Assembly (NCBI RefSeq): GCF_022809315.2
Contig: NZ_JAKZJU020000001.1
Location: 1,178,001-1,242,000, forward strand
Length of the DNA: 64,000 nt
Source: Mesosutterella faecium
Lineage (GTDB): Bacteria > Pseudomonadota > Gammaproteobacteria > Burkholderiales > Burkholderiaceae_F
Reading direction: 5' to 3'
The notes under the pieces were generated by a model. It saw only the letters and a program-made list of their open reading frames with translations, was not told the origin of the DNA and made no database searches. Positions within the stretch are counted from its first letter, which is position 1. The number at the start of each line of letters is the position of its first letter. Positions 18,315-26,595 of this stretch are shown here, one piece after another. Made by a program: the position numbers and the translations under genes.

Positions 18315-19085
18315 TCAGGGCTTGATCTCGGGCAGCGGCTTGAAGAGGCTGCTCTCGGTGCTGCGGCTCTCGAAGCTGCTGGCCGAAACGCTGCCCGAGG
18401 CCGCCTGGGAGGCAGGGGCTCCGGCGCCCTGCGCCCGTGAGGCTGCGCTTCCCTGCGGCTGCGCGGAGGCCTGGGACTTTGAGCCTGCGGCCGGCTCGGG
18501 GGCGGGGTCGTTGCCGGTCACGATCTGAAGCATGGTGATCTTTTCGCCCACGCGCTTGAGCTGCTCGCGGGTGGCGCCCTTGAGCGGAACGGCCTTGCGG
18601 TAGTTCTGCAGGGCTTTGAGCGCGTAGAGGTCGCCCAGGTTCTCGTGCGCGGTCGAGAAGCGGGGGTTGGCGGTGATCGCCCGCTGCAGCAGCTCGATCG
18701 CGTGATCGATGTCGCCCCTGCCGCTGTCGGCCACGAGAATCGCGAGGTTGTTGTAGGGCTCGGGAATCTCAGGGTAGAGGCGGATCATCTTCGAGTACGC
18801 CTCGCGGGCCTCGTCGAGGCGCCCCATGCGCTCGAGAATCAGCCCGCGCTTGAACATGAGGTTCAGGTTCTTCGGATTGAGGGCCAGGCCCTGGTCGGCG
18901 TACTGAAGGGCCTTCTCGTAATTCTTCTCGCCGATCATCCGGTTCACGAAAACCGGATAGTCGGTCACAAGCTTCGGCTCCTTCTGCGGCTCCGGAATCG
19001 GGTAGAGCACGGTCTGGGCCGAGGCGGCCCAGGAGGCGATGGCGATCAATATGGCGGCCGCGGCCGCCCGAATGGTTTTGTTCAT
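18315..19085 (-). CDS. Exported tetratricopeptide-repeat protein
   Basis: The 256-residue protein has a cleavable signal peptide (about residues 1-23, ending ASAQ) and four or so TPR units: KNYEKALQYADQGLALNPKN, RLDEAREAYSKMIRLYPEIPEPYNN, DIDHAIELLQRAITANPRFSTAHENLG and following. The C-terminal ~70 residues are low-complexity Ala/Ser/Gln-rich. It probably acts as a periplasmic scaffold; no specific role is known. The position between cysS and ppiB is conserved in Burkholderiales, where it is usually annotated as a TPR protein. Confidence 0.83.
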   Translation of the reverse strand: MNKTIRAAAAAILIAIASWAASAQTVLYPIPEPQKEPKLVTDYPVFVNRMIGEKNYEKALQYADQGLALNPKNLNLMFKRGLILERMGRLDEAREAYSKMIRLYPEIPEPYNNLAILVADSGRGDIDHAIELLQRAITANPRFSTAHENLGDLYALKALQNYRKAVPLKGATREQLKRVGEKITMLQIVTGNDPAPEPAAGSKSQASAQPQGSAASRAQGAGAPASQAASGSVSASSFESRSTESSLFKPLPEIKP

Positions 19086-19202
19086 AAACGAAAATCCATG
19101 GGCTTTTTCATGAAAGCGGTGGGAAGAGGCACCCGGGGCTGCCGCGCCGCAAAAGCGCGGGGGCGTGCCTGCGCGTTCGAACCGCTATACTTTTCAAAGG
19201 AT

Positions 19203-19219
19203 TTTACCCGTTCGGTAAA
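19203..19219. promoter_or_regulatory. Inverted repeat in the cysS leader
   Basis: TTTACC-CGTTC-GGTAAA is a perfect 6-bp inverted repeat just downstream of a -10-like TATACT (about 19187-19192) and upstream of the terminator-like hairpin. It may be an operator or the first stem of a leader RNA. Confidence 0.35.
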
Positions 19220-19235
19220 GATTCTCCGCGACTCC

Positions 19236-19270
19236 CCCGCCCGCCGGGGCGGGCGTCTCGCCGTTTTTTC
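19236..19270 (+). terminator. Terminator-like hairpin in the 5' leader of cysS
   Basis: CCCGCCC-GCCG-GGGCGGG (19236-19253), extendable by an outer GCGA/TCGC pair, is followed by CGTTTTTTCACTTTTTT. It lies 35 bases before the cysS start on the same strand. The upstream neighbour is on the other strand, so the only transcript it could stop is cysS's own leader, which suggests attenuation. No leader peptide with Cys codons is visible. Confidence 0.5.
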
Positions 19271-19304
19271 ACTTTTTTAAGAATGCGAGGAGCGCAGTCC
19301 AGAC

Positions 19305-20723
19305 ATGATCTCCACCAATCCCCTGATGATTTACTCGACGCTCAGCCGGCGCAAGGAAGTTTTCAAGCCCGTGCACGAAGGCAGGGTCGGCATGTACGTC
19401 TGCGGAGTGACGGTCTATGACTACTGCCACATCGGGCACGGGCGCACCTTCGTCGCCTTTGACGTCATCCGCCGCTGGCTTGAGGCGCGGGGCTATCAGG
19501 TCACTTTCGTGCGCAACGTGACCGACGTGGACGACAAGATCATCCGCCGCGCCGCCGAGCGCGGAATCTCCACGCTCGAGCTCACCCGCGAGTTCACCGC
19601 GGCAATGCAGCAGGACATGGCCTCGCTCGGCTGCCTGCCGCCGACCTACGAGCCCCATGCAACGGACTTCATCCCGCAGATGCTCGACCTCATCAGGACC
19701 CTGCAGGACAAGGGCCTCGCCTACGTCGGCAGCGACGGCGACGTCGATTTCGCGGTCCGCAGGTTCCCCGGCTACGGGAAGCTCTCGGGCAAGAGCCTCG
19801 ATGACCTGCAGGCCGGCGCCCGCATCGGCATCGGCCAGGGCAAGCGCGATCCGCTCGACTTTGTGCTTTGGAAGAAGGCGAAGCCGGGCGAGCCGCACTG
19901 GCCGAGCCCCTGGGGCGAGGGGCGGCCCGGCTGGCACATCGAGTGCTCGGCGATGAGCTGCCACTACCTGGGCAAGACCTTCGACATCCACGGCGGCGGC
20001 CCCGACCTCATCTTCCCGCATCACGAAAACGAGATTGCCCAGAGCGAGGGAGCCAACGGCGTGCGGTTCGCCAACTACTGGATGCACTCCGGGCCGCTGC
20101 GCGTCCGCGCGGCCGACGGCACCGAGCAGAAGATGAGCAAGTCGCTGCACAATTTCTGGACGATCCGCGACGCGCTCTCCGAAACCGACGGGAAGTTCGG
20201 CGCGGGCAACGGCGCCGAGGTGCTGCGCTTTTTCCTCCTTCGCACCCAGTACCGCAGCCCGATCTCCTTCAACACGGGCCTCATCGTGGACGCGCACAAG
20301 GCCCTGACGAGGCTCTACGAGGCGCTCGACGGGGCGCAGGGCGACGGCCGGCCGCTCGACTGGGAGGAAAAGCACGCGGCGGCCTTCGCCCGCGCGATGG
20401 ACGACGACTTCAACACCCCGGTGGCGATCGCGCAGCTCTTTGAGCTTGCCACCGAGATCAACCGCACGAAGGATCCCGCGCTCGTGCGCCAGCTCAAAGG
20501 CCTGGGGGGCGTTCTCAACATCCTGCAGCGCGATCCGGCGGTGTTCCTGAAGGGCGCGGTCAAGGGGCTCGACGAGGAGGAAATCAACCGGCTGATCAAG
20601 GAGCGGAGCGACTGCAAAAAGAGCAGGAACTTCGCGCGGGCCGACGAGATCCGGGCTCAGTGCCTCGCGCAGGGCATCGTGCTGCTCGACACCCCGCAGG
20701 GCACCACCTGGAGGCGCAGCTGA
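19305..20723 (+). CDS. cysS: Cysteinyl-tRNA synthetase
   Basis: The 472-residue class I synthetase charges tRNA-Cys. The HIGH motif is in [19 protein letters not shown], with the Zn ligand Cys nearby. The KMSKS motif is intact in [12 protein letters not shown], and GWHIECSAM and [18 protein letters not shown] are diagnostic for CysRS. Length matches the family (about 461). ATG 19305 is used, with GAGGAG 12 bases upstream; ATG 19326 (MIYSTLSRR) is a credible shorter start and closer to the usual N terminus. A terminator-like hairpin in its leader suggests attenuation. Confidence 0.96.
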   Translation: MISTNPLMIYSTLSRRKEVFKPVHEGRVGMYVCGVTVYDYCHIGHGRTFVAFDVIRRWLEARGYQVTFVRNVTDVDDKIIRRAAERGISTLELTREFTAAMQQDMASLGCLPPTYEPHATDFIPQMLDLIRTLQDKGLAYVGSDGDVDFAVRRFPGYGKLSGKSLDDLQAGARIGIGQGKRDPLDFVLWKKAKPGEPHWPSPWGEGRPGWHIECSAMSCHYLGKTFDIHGGGPDLIFPHHENEIAQSEGANGVRFANYWMHSGPLRVRAADGTEQKMSKSLHNFWTIRDALSETDGKFGAGNGAEVLRFFLLRTQYRSPISFNTGLIVDAHKALTRLYEALDGAQGDGRPLDWEEKHAAAFARAMDDDFNTPVAIAQLFELATEINRTKDPALVRQLKGLGGVLNILQRDPAVFLKGAVKGLDEEEINRLIKERSDCKKSRNFARADEIRAQCLAQGIVLLDTPQGTTWRRS

Positions 20724-20816
20724 GCGCCCGCGGGGGCCGGCAAGGGCCCGCCGCCTCAAGGGGGCAAAGGCGAAAAGACGCTAATCCCTGCGGCGGCGCG
20801 CCTGCGGCCCGGCCAC

Positions 20817-20840
20817 TCCCTTTTGGCTAAACTAAAGGGA
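20817..20840. promoter_or_regulatory. Inverted repeat upstream of accA
   Basis: TCCCTTT and AAAGGGA are 7-bp perfect inverted arms 10 bases apart, with a -10-like TAAACT inside the spacer. It lies 56 bases before the accA start and could be an operator over the promoter. Confidence 0.35.
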
Positions 20841-20895
20841 CAGTACGGCTCCGCAGGGCCTCGCGCCCGGCGGTCATCATTCGCACGGGTGCAAC

Positions 20896-22023
20896 GTGAA
20901 AAAATTCTTTCTCGACTTTGAAAAGGACATTGAGGCTCTGGAGCAGAAAATAGAGGAGCTGCGCTCCCTGCAGGAGTCCGATCCGTCCCTTGACATCGCC
21001 TCTGAGGTCGATCAGCTGGAGGCCAAGTCGCTCGCCCTGCTCAAGCAGGTCTACTCGAACCTTACGCCCTGGCAGATCTCGCAGGTGGCGAGGCATCCCG
21101 CCCGTCCCTACACGCTGGACTACATCCATGCGATGTTTACGGACTTCCACGAGCTGCATGGCGACCGCTTCTACCGCGACGACCCCGCGATCGTGGGCGG
21201 GCTTGCGAGGCTGGGGGGCGATCCCGTCATGGTGATCGGCCACCAGAAGGGCCGCGACGTGAAGTCCCGGACCTTCCGCAATTTCGGCATGGCCAATCCC
21301 GAGGGCTACCGCAAGGCCCTGAGGCTCATGAAGCTCGCCGAGAAGTTCGGCCTGCCGGTGATCACCTTCGTGGACACCCCGGGGGCCTACCCGGGCATCG
21401 ACGCGGAAAAGCACGGGCAGTCCGAGGCGATCGGCCGCAACCTGGTCGAGATGACGCACCTTGAGGTGCCGGTCGTGACCACGGTGATCGGCGAGGGCGG
21501 CTCGGGCGGGGCGCTTGCCATCGCGGTGGCCGACGCGGTGCTCATGCTGCAGTACGCGACCTATTCGGTGATCAGCCCCGAGGGCTGCGCCTCCATCCTC
21601 TGGAAGGATGCCGCCAGGGCGCCCGAGGCGGCCTCGGCCCTGTGCCTCACGGCCGACCGGCTGCGCGCGCTGAAGCTCGTCGACGAAGTGGTCTACGAGC
21701 CGCTCGGGGGCGCGCACCGGGATCCCGAACTCATGGCGCGCACGCTGAGCAAGTCCCTGATCGACCGGATGAAGTCTCTCAAGCGCATGCCGGTGGAGAA
21801 GCTGATCGCCAGGCGCCTGAGCCGCATCATGCGCTACGGCGACTACAGCGTGATCACGCAGAAGGAGGCCGACCGCATCCGCGCCGACGCGATTGCGCAG
21901 CGCGAAATGCAGAAGGCGAAGGCGGCGCAGGCCAAGGAGGCGCAGTTCGCCGAGCGCGCCGCGGCCAAGGCGGCCGCGGGCAGAACCGCCGCGAAGGAAC
22001 CGGACGGAGCGGCCGGTTCCTGA
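20896..22023 (+). CDS. accA: Acetyl-CoA carboxylase carboxyltransferase alpha subunit
   Basis: The 375-residue protein pairs with AccD to move the carboxyl group from biotin to acetyl-CoA, the first committed step of fatty acid synthesis. The N terminus ([19 protein letters not shown]), the [13 protein letters not shown] segment, [33 protein letters not shown] and [15 protein letters not shown] are all typical. It uses a GTG start at 20896. About 50 residues at the C terminus ([16 protein letters not shown]... to the end) are an Ala/Lys-rich helical extension beyond the E. coli length of 319. Order accA-tilS-lysC-tRNA-Ser is standard in Burkholderiales. Confidence 0.95.
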   Translation: MKKFFLDFEKDIEALEQKIEELRSLQESDPSLDIASEVDQLEAKSLALLKQVYSNLTPWQISQVARHPARPYTLDYIHAMFTDFHELHGDRFYRDDPAIVGGLARLGGDPVMVIGHQKGRDVKSRTFRNFGMANPEGYRKALRLMKLAEKFGLPVITFVDTPGAYPGIDAEKHGQSEAIGRNLVEMTHLEVPVVTTVIGEGGSGGALAIAVADAVLMLQYATYSVISPEGCASILWKDAARAPEAASALCLTADRLRALKLVDEVVYEPLGGAHRDPELMARTLSKSLIDRMKSLKRMPVEKLIARRLSRIMRYGDYSVITQKEADRIRADAIAQREMQKAKAAQAKEAQFAERAAAKAAAGRTAAKEPDGAAGS

Positions 22024-22057
22024 GCCGCGGACGGAAGGCCGAGGGGAGGGAGGAAGC

Positions 22058-23545
22058 ATGCCGCAGAAAGCCGAAAAGATTCCCAGCCTTCGCACGCTGG
22101 AGTCCCGCCTGGGCGGGGCGATTGCCTCAAGCCTGGAGCGGGTGAACGCTTCGCTCAGAAACCGCGCCGAAATGCTTCTTGCGCCTCCGGAGCGCCCGCT
22201 TCGCATCGGAATCGGCTTTTCCGGCGGGCGCGACAGCATGTCGCTTCTTGAGGCCGCGTGGCGCCTCTCCCGCTCGAAAAAGGGCGCCCGGCTCATTGAG
22301 TCCGTCTGCGCCCTGCACGTGAACCACGGGCTTTCCAAAAACGCGGAAAGCTGGGTGCGGACGTGCGAGGACTTCTGCGCGCGCCGCTCGATACCCCTTC
22401 GCGTGCTGAAGGTCCACGTCGACCGCCGCGGCCGCGGCATCGAGGCGGCGGCCCGGGAGGCGCGCTACAGGGCGCTTGCCTCGGCCGCCGAGGAGCTCGG
22501 GCTGGATGCCGTTCTCACCGCTCACCACCAGGATGACCGCTTGGAGACTTTCCTGCTGCAGTGGATGCGCGGCGCGGGCATCGACGGCCTTTCCGGCATG
22601 CCGGTCGTGCGCGGGTTCGGCAGCGGCGCGTGCCTGCTGGTGCGGCCCTGGCTTGAGATTCCCCGCAGCTGGATCGAGGCTTACGCGAAGGGCCGGGCCC
22701 TCGCCTGGGTCGACGACGAGAGCAACGACGACACGGCTTACCTGCGCAACCTGATCCGCCACGAGGTCCTTCCCGTGCTCGACCGCGCGAGGCCGGGCTT
22801 CCGCAAGGCCGCCTGCCGCTCCGTCGAGCTCGTCATGGAGGCGGGCGAGGTGCTGCATTCGGTGGCGGCGGAGGATGTGGCGCACTGCCTCGACGCGGCC
22901 CGTCCCCACGCGATGAAAATCGCAGCGCTGCTCGAGCTCCCCATCCCGCGGCAGGCGCTTTGCCTGCGCGCCTGGATCGCCTCGGAGGGCGTCGAGCCGC
23001 CGCCCCGCGCGACGCTGATCGAGGCGCTGAGGCAGGCCCGGCAGACGCACTCCGACACGGCGCTCACCATCCGGCTGGGGGCCTATGAGATACGGCGCTG
23101 GGGCTCGGACATTGTGCTCAGGGCCTTCGCGAAGCCCGTGCGCGACACCTCGAGAAACAAGCGCTTTTTCTGGCGCGGGGAAAACGAGATCGAGCTCGCC
23201 CCCTGGGGCGGAGTGCTCACCTTCCGGAGGGCCGCCCCGGGCGAGGACGGCTTCGCGGAGTCTTTCCTCAGGGCCGAGCCTCTTGAGGCCCGGGGCCGGC
23301 AGGGCGGAGAAAAGATCAAGCTTTTCCGCTTCCGCCCGAGCCGGCACCTGAAGCAGCTCTACCAGTCCAAGGGCATTCCTTCCTTTGAGCGCGGGGATCT
23401 GCCGCTGCTCTGGCGCGGCGGCAGGCTCCTTTTCGCCGCCGGGCTGGGCTCCGAGATAAGGCTGATGGAGCACGGCGAGGAGGCGGCCGGGGAGCCGCTC
23501 TGGGTGATCGGCTGGAAGCCGGACCGTCCGCTCTTCGGACTGTGA
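22058..23545 (+). CDS. tilS: tRNA(Ile)-lysidine synthetase
   Basis: The 495-residue enzyme converts C34 of tRNA-Ile(CAU) to lysidine so that it reads AUA. The ATP P-loop motif is GFSGGRDSMSLL near residue 50, followed by LHVNHGLSKNAESW, LTAHHQDDRLETFLLQWMRGAGIDGLSGM and the C-terminal TilS domain (RFRPSRHLKQLYQSKGIPSFERGDLP-like sequence). The start at 22058 follows a strong GGGAGGGAGGAA site; the longer open frame upstream overlaps accA and is Arg-rich shadow sequence. Spacing of 34 bases from accA suggests one transcript. Confidence 0.95.
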   Translation: MPQKAEKIPSLRTLESRLGGAIASSLERVNASLRNRAEMLLAPPERPLRIGIGFSGGRDSMSLLEAAWRLSRSKKGARLIESVCALHVNHGLSKNAESWVRTCEDFCARRSIPLRVLKVHVDRRGRGIEAAAREARYRALASAAEELGLDAVLTAHHQDDRLETFLLQWMRGAGIDGLSGMPVVRGFGSGACLLVRPWLEIPRSWIEAYAKGRALAWVDDESNDDTAYLRNLIRHEVLPVLDRARPGFRKAACRSVELVMEAGEVLHSVAAEDVAHCLDAARPHAMKIAALLELPIPRQALCLRAWIASEGVEPPPRATLIEALRQARQTHSDTALTIRLGAYEIRRWGSDIVLRAFAKPVRDTSRNKRFFWRGENEIELAPWGGVLTFRRAAPGEDGFAESFLRAEPLEARGRQGGEKIKLFRFRPSRHLKQLYQSKGIPSFERGDLPLLWRGGRLLFAAGLGSEIRLMEHGEEAAGEPLWVIGWKPDRPLFGL

Positions 23546-23732
23546 ATCCGGACCGCGGCATCAGCCCTCGGAGAGGGATTAGGCGGTTTTGCTTACCCTG
23601 TTTGAGTGATGCGGCGGATGGTTTGTCTGCAGAGTGGCTCCGCATGGGCTATTTTGATTCTTAAGTCCTGCTTTTTTCCGCAGGGAAGAGGGCAGTTTTT
23701 TAACGCACTCCATTGAGTTGAGAAACACAATC

Positions 23733-24998
23733 ATGGCACTTATCGTTCATAAATATGGCGGCACTTCGATGGGCTCACCCGAGCGCATCCGCAATGTGGC
23801 GCGCCGTGTCGCCAAGTGGAAGAAGGCAGGCCACCAGATGATCGTCGTCGTCTCCGCCATGAGCGGAGAGACGAACCGGCTTCTCGCCCTTGCCAAGGAA
23901 GTCTCCCCGCGCCCCGATCTGCGCGAGCTGGACGTCGTGGCGACCACGGGCGAGCAGGTTTCGATCGGGCTGCTTGCCATGGCCCTCAAGGACCTCGGGG
24001 TCGACGCGGTCTCGATGACCGGCTGGCAGGTGGGCATCCACACTGACAGCGCCTTCACGAAGGCGCGCATCGACACGATCGACGAGGACGCGATCCGCCG
24101 CCAGCTGGACGCCGGGCGCGTCGTGGTGGTGGCCGGCTTCCAGGGCATTGATCCGGAGCGCAACATCACGACGCTGGGGCGCGGAGGCTCGGATACGTCG
24201 GCCGTCGCGATCGCCGCGGCGGTGCACGCCGACGAGTGCCTGATCTTCACTGACGTCGACGGCATCTACACGACCGATCCGCGCATCGTGCCCGAGGCGA
24301 AGCGCCTCAACAACATTTCCTTTGAGGAGATGCTCGAGCTTGCCAGCCTCGGCTCCAAGGTCCTGCAGATCCGCTCGGTGGAGTTTGCGGGCAAATACAA
24401 AGTGCCCCTGCGGGTGCTTTCGAGCCTTACCGACCCCGACCTGCCGGTCTCCGTTGAAGCTGTTTCCGGCACCCTGATTACCTATGAGGAAGATCCCAAA
24501 ATGATGGAAAAAGCCGTAGTCACGGGCATTGCCTGCTCGCGCAACGAAGCGAAGGTCACCGTTCACAACGTCCCGGACACCCCGGGGATCGCCTCCAAGA
24601 TCCTCGGGCCCATCGCCGCCTCCAACATTGACGTGGACATGATCGTCCAGAACGTCGGCGTGAACGGGCGCACGGACTTCACCTTCACCGTGCCGCGCAC
24701 CGACCTCGAGCGCACGGTCGATGTCCTGAAGTCCGACGTGCTGCCCTTCATCGGCGGCGAACAGATCCTCACCTCCAACAACATCGCGAAGATCTCTGTG
24801 GTGGGCGTCGGCATGCGCTCTCACGCGGGCGTCGCCTCCCGCATGTTCCACGCGCTCTCCCAGGAGAACATCAACATCCAGATGATCGGCACCTCGGAGA
24901 TCAAGGTGAGCCTGGTGGTCGACGAGAAGTACACGGAGCTTGCCGTCCGCGTCCTTCACAAGGCTTTCGGCCTTGAAAACGGCCCGGCGGAGATCTGA
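23733..24998 (+). CDS. lysC: Aspartate kinase
   Basis: The 421-residue monofunctional aspartokinase phosphorylates aspartate at the head of the lysine, methionine, threonine and diaminopimelate pathways. It opens with the kinase motif VHKYGGTSMGSPERI, then VVSAMSGETNRL, TTGEQVSIGLLAMAL, FQGIDPERNITTLGRGGSDTSAVA and DVDGIYTTDPRIV, and ends with two ACT domains (MEKAVVTGIACSRNEAKVTV; ISVVGVGMRSHAGVA) that usually bind lysine and/or threonine. ATG 23733 gives the canonical N terminus; a TTG 15 bases earlier is not needed. The 187-base gap before it contains a short CCTGC/GCAGG hairpin; no lysine riboswitch is seen. Confidence 0.96.
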   Translation: MALIVHKYGGTSMGSPERIRNVARRVAKWKKAGHQMIVVVSAMSGETNRLLALAKEVSPRPDLRELDVVATTGEQVSIGLLAMALKDLGVDAVSMTGWQVGIHTDSAFTKARIDTIDEDAIRRQLDAGRVVVVAGFQGIDPERNITTLGRGGSDTSAVAIAAAVHADECLIFTDVDGIYTTDPRIVPEAKRLNNISFEEMLELASLGSKVLQIRSVEFAGKYKVPLRVLSSLTDPDLPVSVEAVSGTLITYEEDPKMMEKAVVTGIACSRNEAKVTVHNVPDTPGIASKILGPIAASNIDVDMIVQNVGVNGRTDFTFTVPRTDLERTVDVLKSDVLPFIGGEQILTSNNIAKISVVGVGMRSHAGVASRMFHALSQENINIQMIGTSEIKVSLVVDEKYTELAVRVLHKAFGLENGPAEI

Positions 24999-25011
24999 CC
25001 TCTCCGTTTTT

Positions 25012-25041
25012 CCCTTTTCCGCGCGTTTGCGCGGGAAAGGG
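25012..25041 (+). terminator. Strong hairpin after lysC
   Basis: CCCTTTTCCGCGC and GCGCGGGAAAGGG (25012-25024 with 25029-25041) form a 13-bp stem with one G-T pair and a 4-base loop, 14 bases after the lysC stop. No T run follows, so it may be a 3'-end processing or stability element rather than a classical terminator. Confidence 0.5.
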
Positions 25042-25073
25042 GAAGAATGTAAAATAAACCTCTTCTATGCCTT

Positions 25074-25163
25074 GGAAGGGTGGCAGAGCGGTTTAATGCA
25101 CCGGTCTTGAAAACCGGCGAAGCTTCAAAACTTCCGTGAGTTCGAATCTCACCCCTTCCGCCA
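25074..25163 (+). tRNA. tRNA-Ser (anticodon UGA)
   Basis: A 90-base type II tRNA. The acceptor stem GGAAGGG (25074-25080) pairs with CCCTTCC (25153-25159), followed by discriminator G and an encoded CCA. The anticodon arm CCGGT-CTTGAAA-ACCGG gives anticodon TGA (serine, UCA/UCG codons). A long variable arm and a T loop with GTTCGAATC are present. A possible promoter is TTGCGC (25027) and TAAAAT (25050) 17 bases apart. A terminator follows. Confidence 0.97.
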
Positions 25164-25178
25164 GATGCTGCAGATAGG

Positions 25179-25212
25179 CCTCGATCTCAGGAGACTGACT
25201 TCGAGGTTTTTT
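25179..25212 (+). terminator. Terminator after tRNA-Ser
   Basis: CCTCGA/TCGAGG stem (25179-25184 with 25201-25206) with a 16-base loop is followed by six T, 15 bases past the tRNA CCA end. Confidence 0.75.
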
Positions 25213-25280
25213 GCTGTCCGGATGCCGAGGCCGGCCGGGTTTCTCCGCCGGCTGCGCTTCACATGTAAGGCCGCCGCAGG

Positions 25281-26312
25281 TCAAAGAACCAGCAGCCGGC
25301 TTCCAATGCCTTTCCCAACGGGCTTGCGCACGCCTGTTTTATCTGCGGCCGCGAACATATAGTCTGCGCACCAGGGGGCTTTTCTGATGATTTCAGGAAT
25401 AATGAGGTTCCATATGCCGTCGGCCGCGATTTCGGTCACCCGCGCGGCAAGCTCCTCAAGCTCGCCGAGCCGCGTGATCACATAAATTTCCCTTGCGGCT
25501 ACGGGATCGGGCATTCTGTAGACTCTGACTTTTGAAATCAGCTCAGGGTGCTGCACGAGAGTCGTCGGCCGGGTAAGCGCCCATCCCATGCCGTCAGACA
25601 CAAAGGTGAGCAGCAGCGCATTGATGTCGACTTCCAGCTTGTTGATGAAATTCAGCCCCAGCCTGTTGAACAGCTTCTGCTGGAGCTGGCCGCCGGAATT
25701 GTTTCGGTTGTACTGAATGATGGGAAGGCCGCAGTACTGGAGATCCTGCCAGGAGGGAGCGTTCGGAAGCCTCAGCGAATCGGGCGCGATGATGACGGAG
25801 GGTTCGCGGAACAGGAACGTTCTCCTGAGGTCATTTCGGTTGGCGAAGGGGTCGGAGCAGATGATGACATCGAGCTGGTCCTCATCCAGCCTTCGCAGCA
25901 GGTAGCCGGCTATTCCCGTCATCACGGAGATTTGAGAGCAGTCGGGCATCAGCGCGCTCACGATGCGCTGGGAGAGAATCCTCGCGATGCTTTCGACGAC
26001 GCCGAGCCTGAGCCGGGGCTTCAGTGCGTTTTTATCTCTCAGGCCCTGCAGGTAGGTGTCGATGTACTGGGTTTCCGAGGACAGGAATTTCTGCAGTGCT
26101 GTCCCCTCCGCAGTAAACCGGATCGGACGCACCGTATGGTCCATCAGCTCCATCCCCAGTTCCGATTCAAGCTCATTGATAATCCTGGAGACGGAGGACT
26201 GGCTGAGCCCCATCTGGCGGGAAGTCGCGGTAAAGCTCCGGGTCTTGCTGAGAGAAAGGAAAACAGCGGCCCGCTCTTTTAAAAAGATTGAGGCGAAGTT
26301 GAAATTTGGCAT
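25281..26312 (-). CDS. LysR-family transcriptional regulator
   Basis: The 343-residue protein has a LysR helix-turn-helix near the N terminus (ERAAVFLSLSKTRSFTATSRQMGLSQSSVSRIINELESELGMEL-like region, written here only in part by its key Ser-Gln-Ser-Ser-Val-Ser recognition helix) and an effector domain with RLRLGVVESIARIL and QLDVIICSDPF. The frame is open to a TTG at 26372, but ATG 26312 (MPNFNFASIF) gives a normal LysR start. It lies downstream of the dcuB-like gene on the same strand, behind a terminator, and is the likely local regulator of the argH-dcuB pair. GC by hand count of two 60-base lines is 55% and 57%, against 73% for a line of accA. Confidence 0.88.
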   Translation of the reverse strand: MPNFNFASIFLKERAAVFLSLSKTRSFTATSRQMGLSQSSVSRIINELESELGMELMDHTVRPIRFTAEGTALQKFLSSETQYIDTYLQGLRDKNALKPRLRLGVVESIARILSQRIVSALMPDCSQISVMTGIAGYLLRRLDEDQLDVIICSDPFANRNDLRRTFLFREPSVIIAPDSLRLPNAPSWQDLQYCGLPIIQYNRNNSGGQLQQKLFNRLGLNFINKLEVDINALLLTFVSDGMGWALTRPTTLVQHPELISKVRVYRMPDPVAAREIYVITRLGELEELAARVTEIAADGIWNLIIPEIIRKAPWCADYMFAAADKTGVRKPVGKGIGSRLLVL

Positions 26313-26531
26313 GGAATTCAGAGGAAGCGAAAAGAATTCAACTGGGAGAAGCCGCGGAAACAGTGCTCTCAACCCCTGAGTCCTCAGATTAACAGAAAAA
26401 AGAGCGGCGAAGCCTTGATGGGAGGAGGGCGTCTGACTCCCTGTTCAAAGCACGGGCGGTTCCTGGCCTGCGCCGGGCTTCGTTGAAGGGAAAGAGGACC
26501 GCCTTAAGGCAGAAGGAGCCCGGGCGCAGAC

Positions 26532-26568
26532 AAAAAGGCCTTCATTGCTGACCGCAGTGAAGGCCTTT
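26532..26568 (-). terminator. Terminator after the dcuB-like gene
   Basis: On the minus strand an 11-bp perfect stem AAAGGCCTTCA/TGAAGGCCTTT (13-base loop) is followed by TTTTT with the stem's own T's, 28 bases past the stop codon. The rest of the 283-base gap up to the LysR gene holds no gene. Confidence 0.85.
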
Positions 26569-26595
26569 CCGGCTGGAGGGAACCCGGCCGTTTGT

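Noticed and set aside
23546..23732. Lysine riboswitch upstream of lysC
   Set aside because: Only a short CCTGC/GCAGG hairpin is present; the conserved lysine-riboswitch core is absent.
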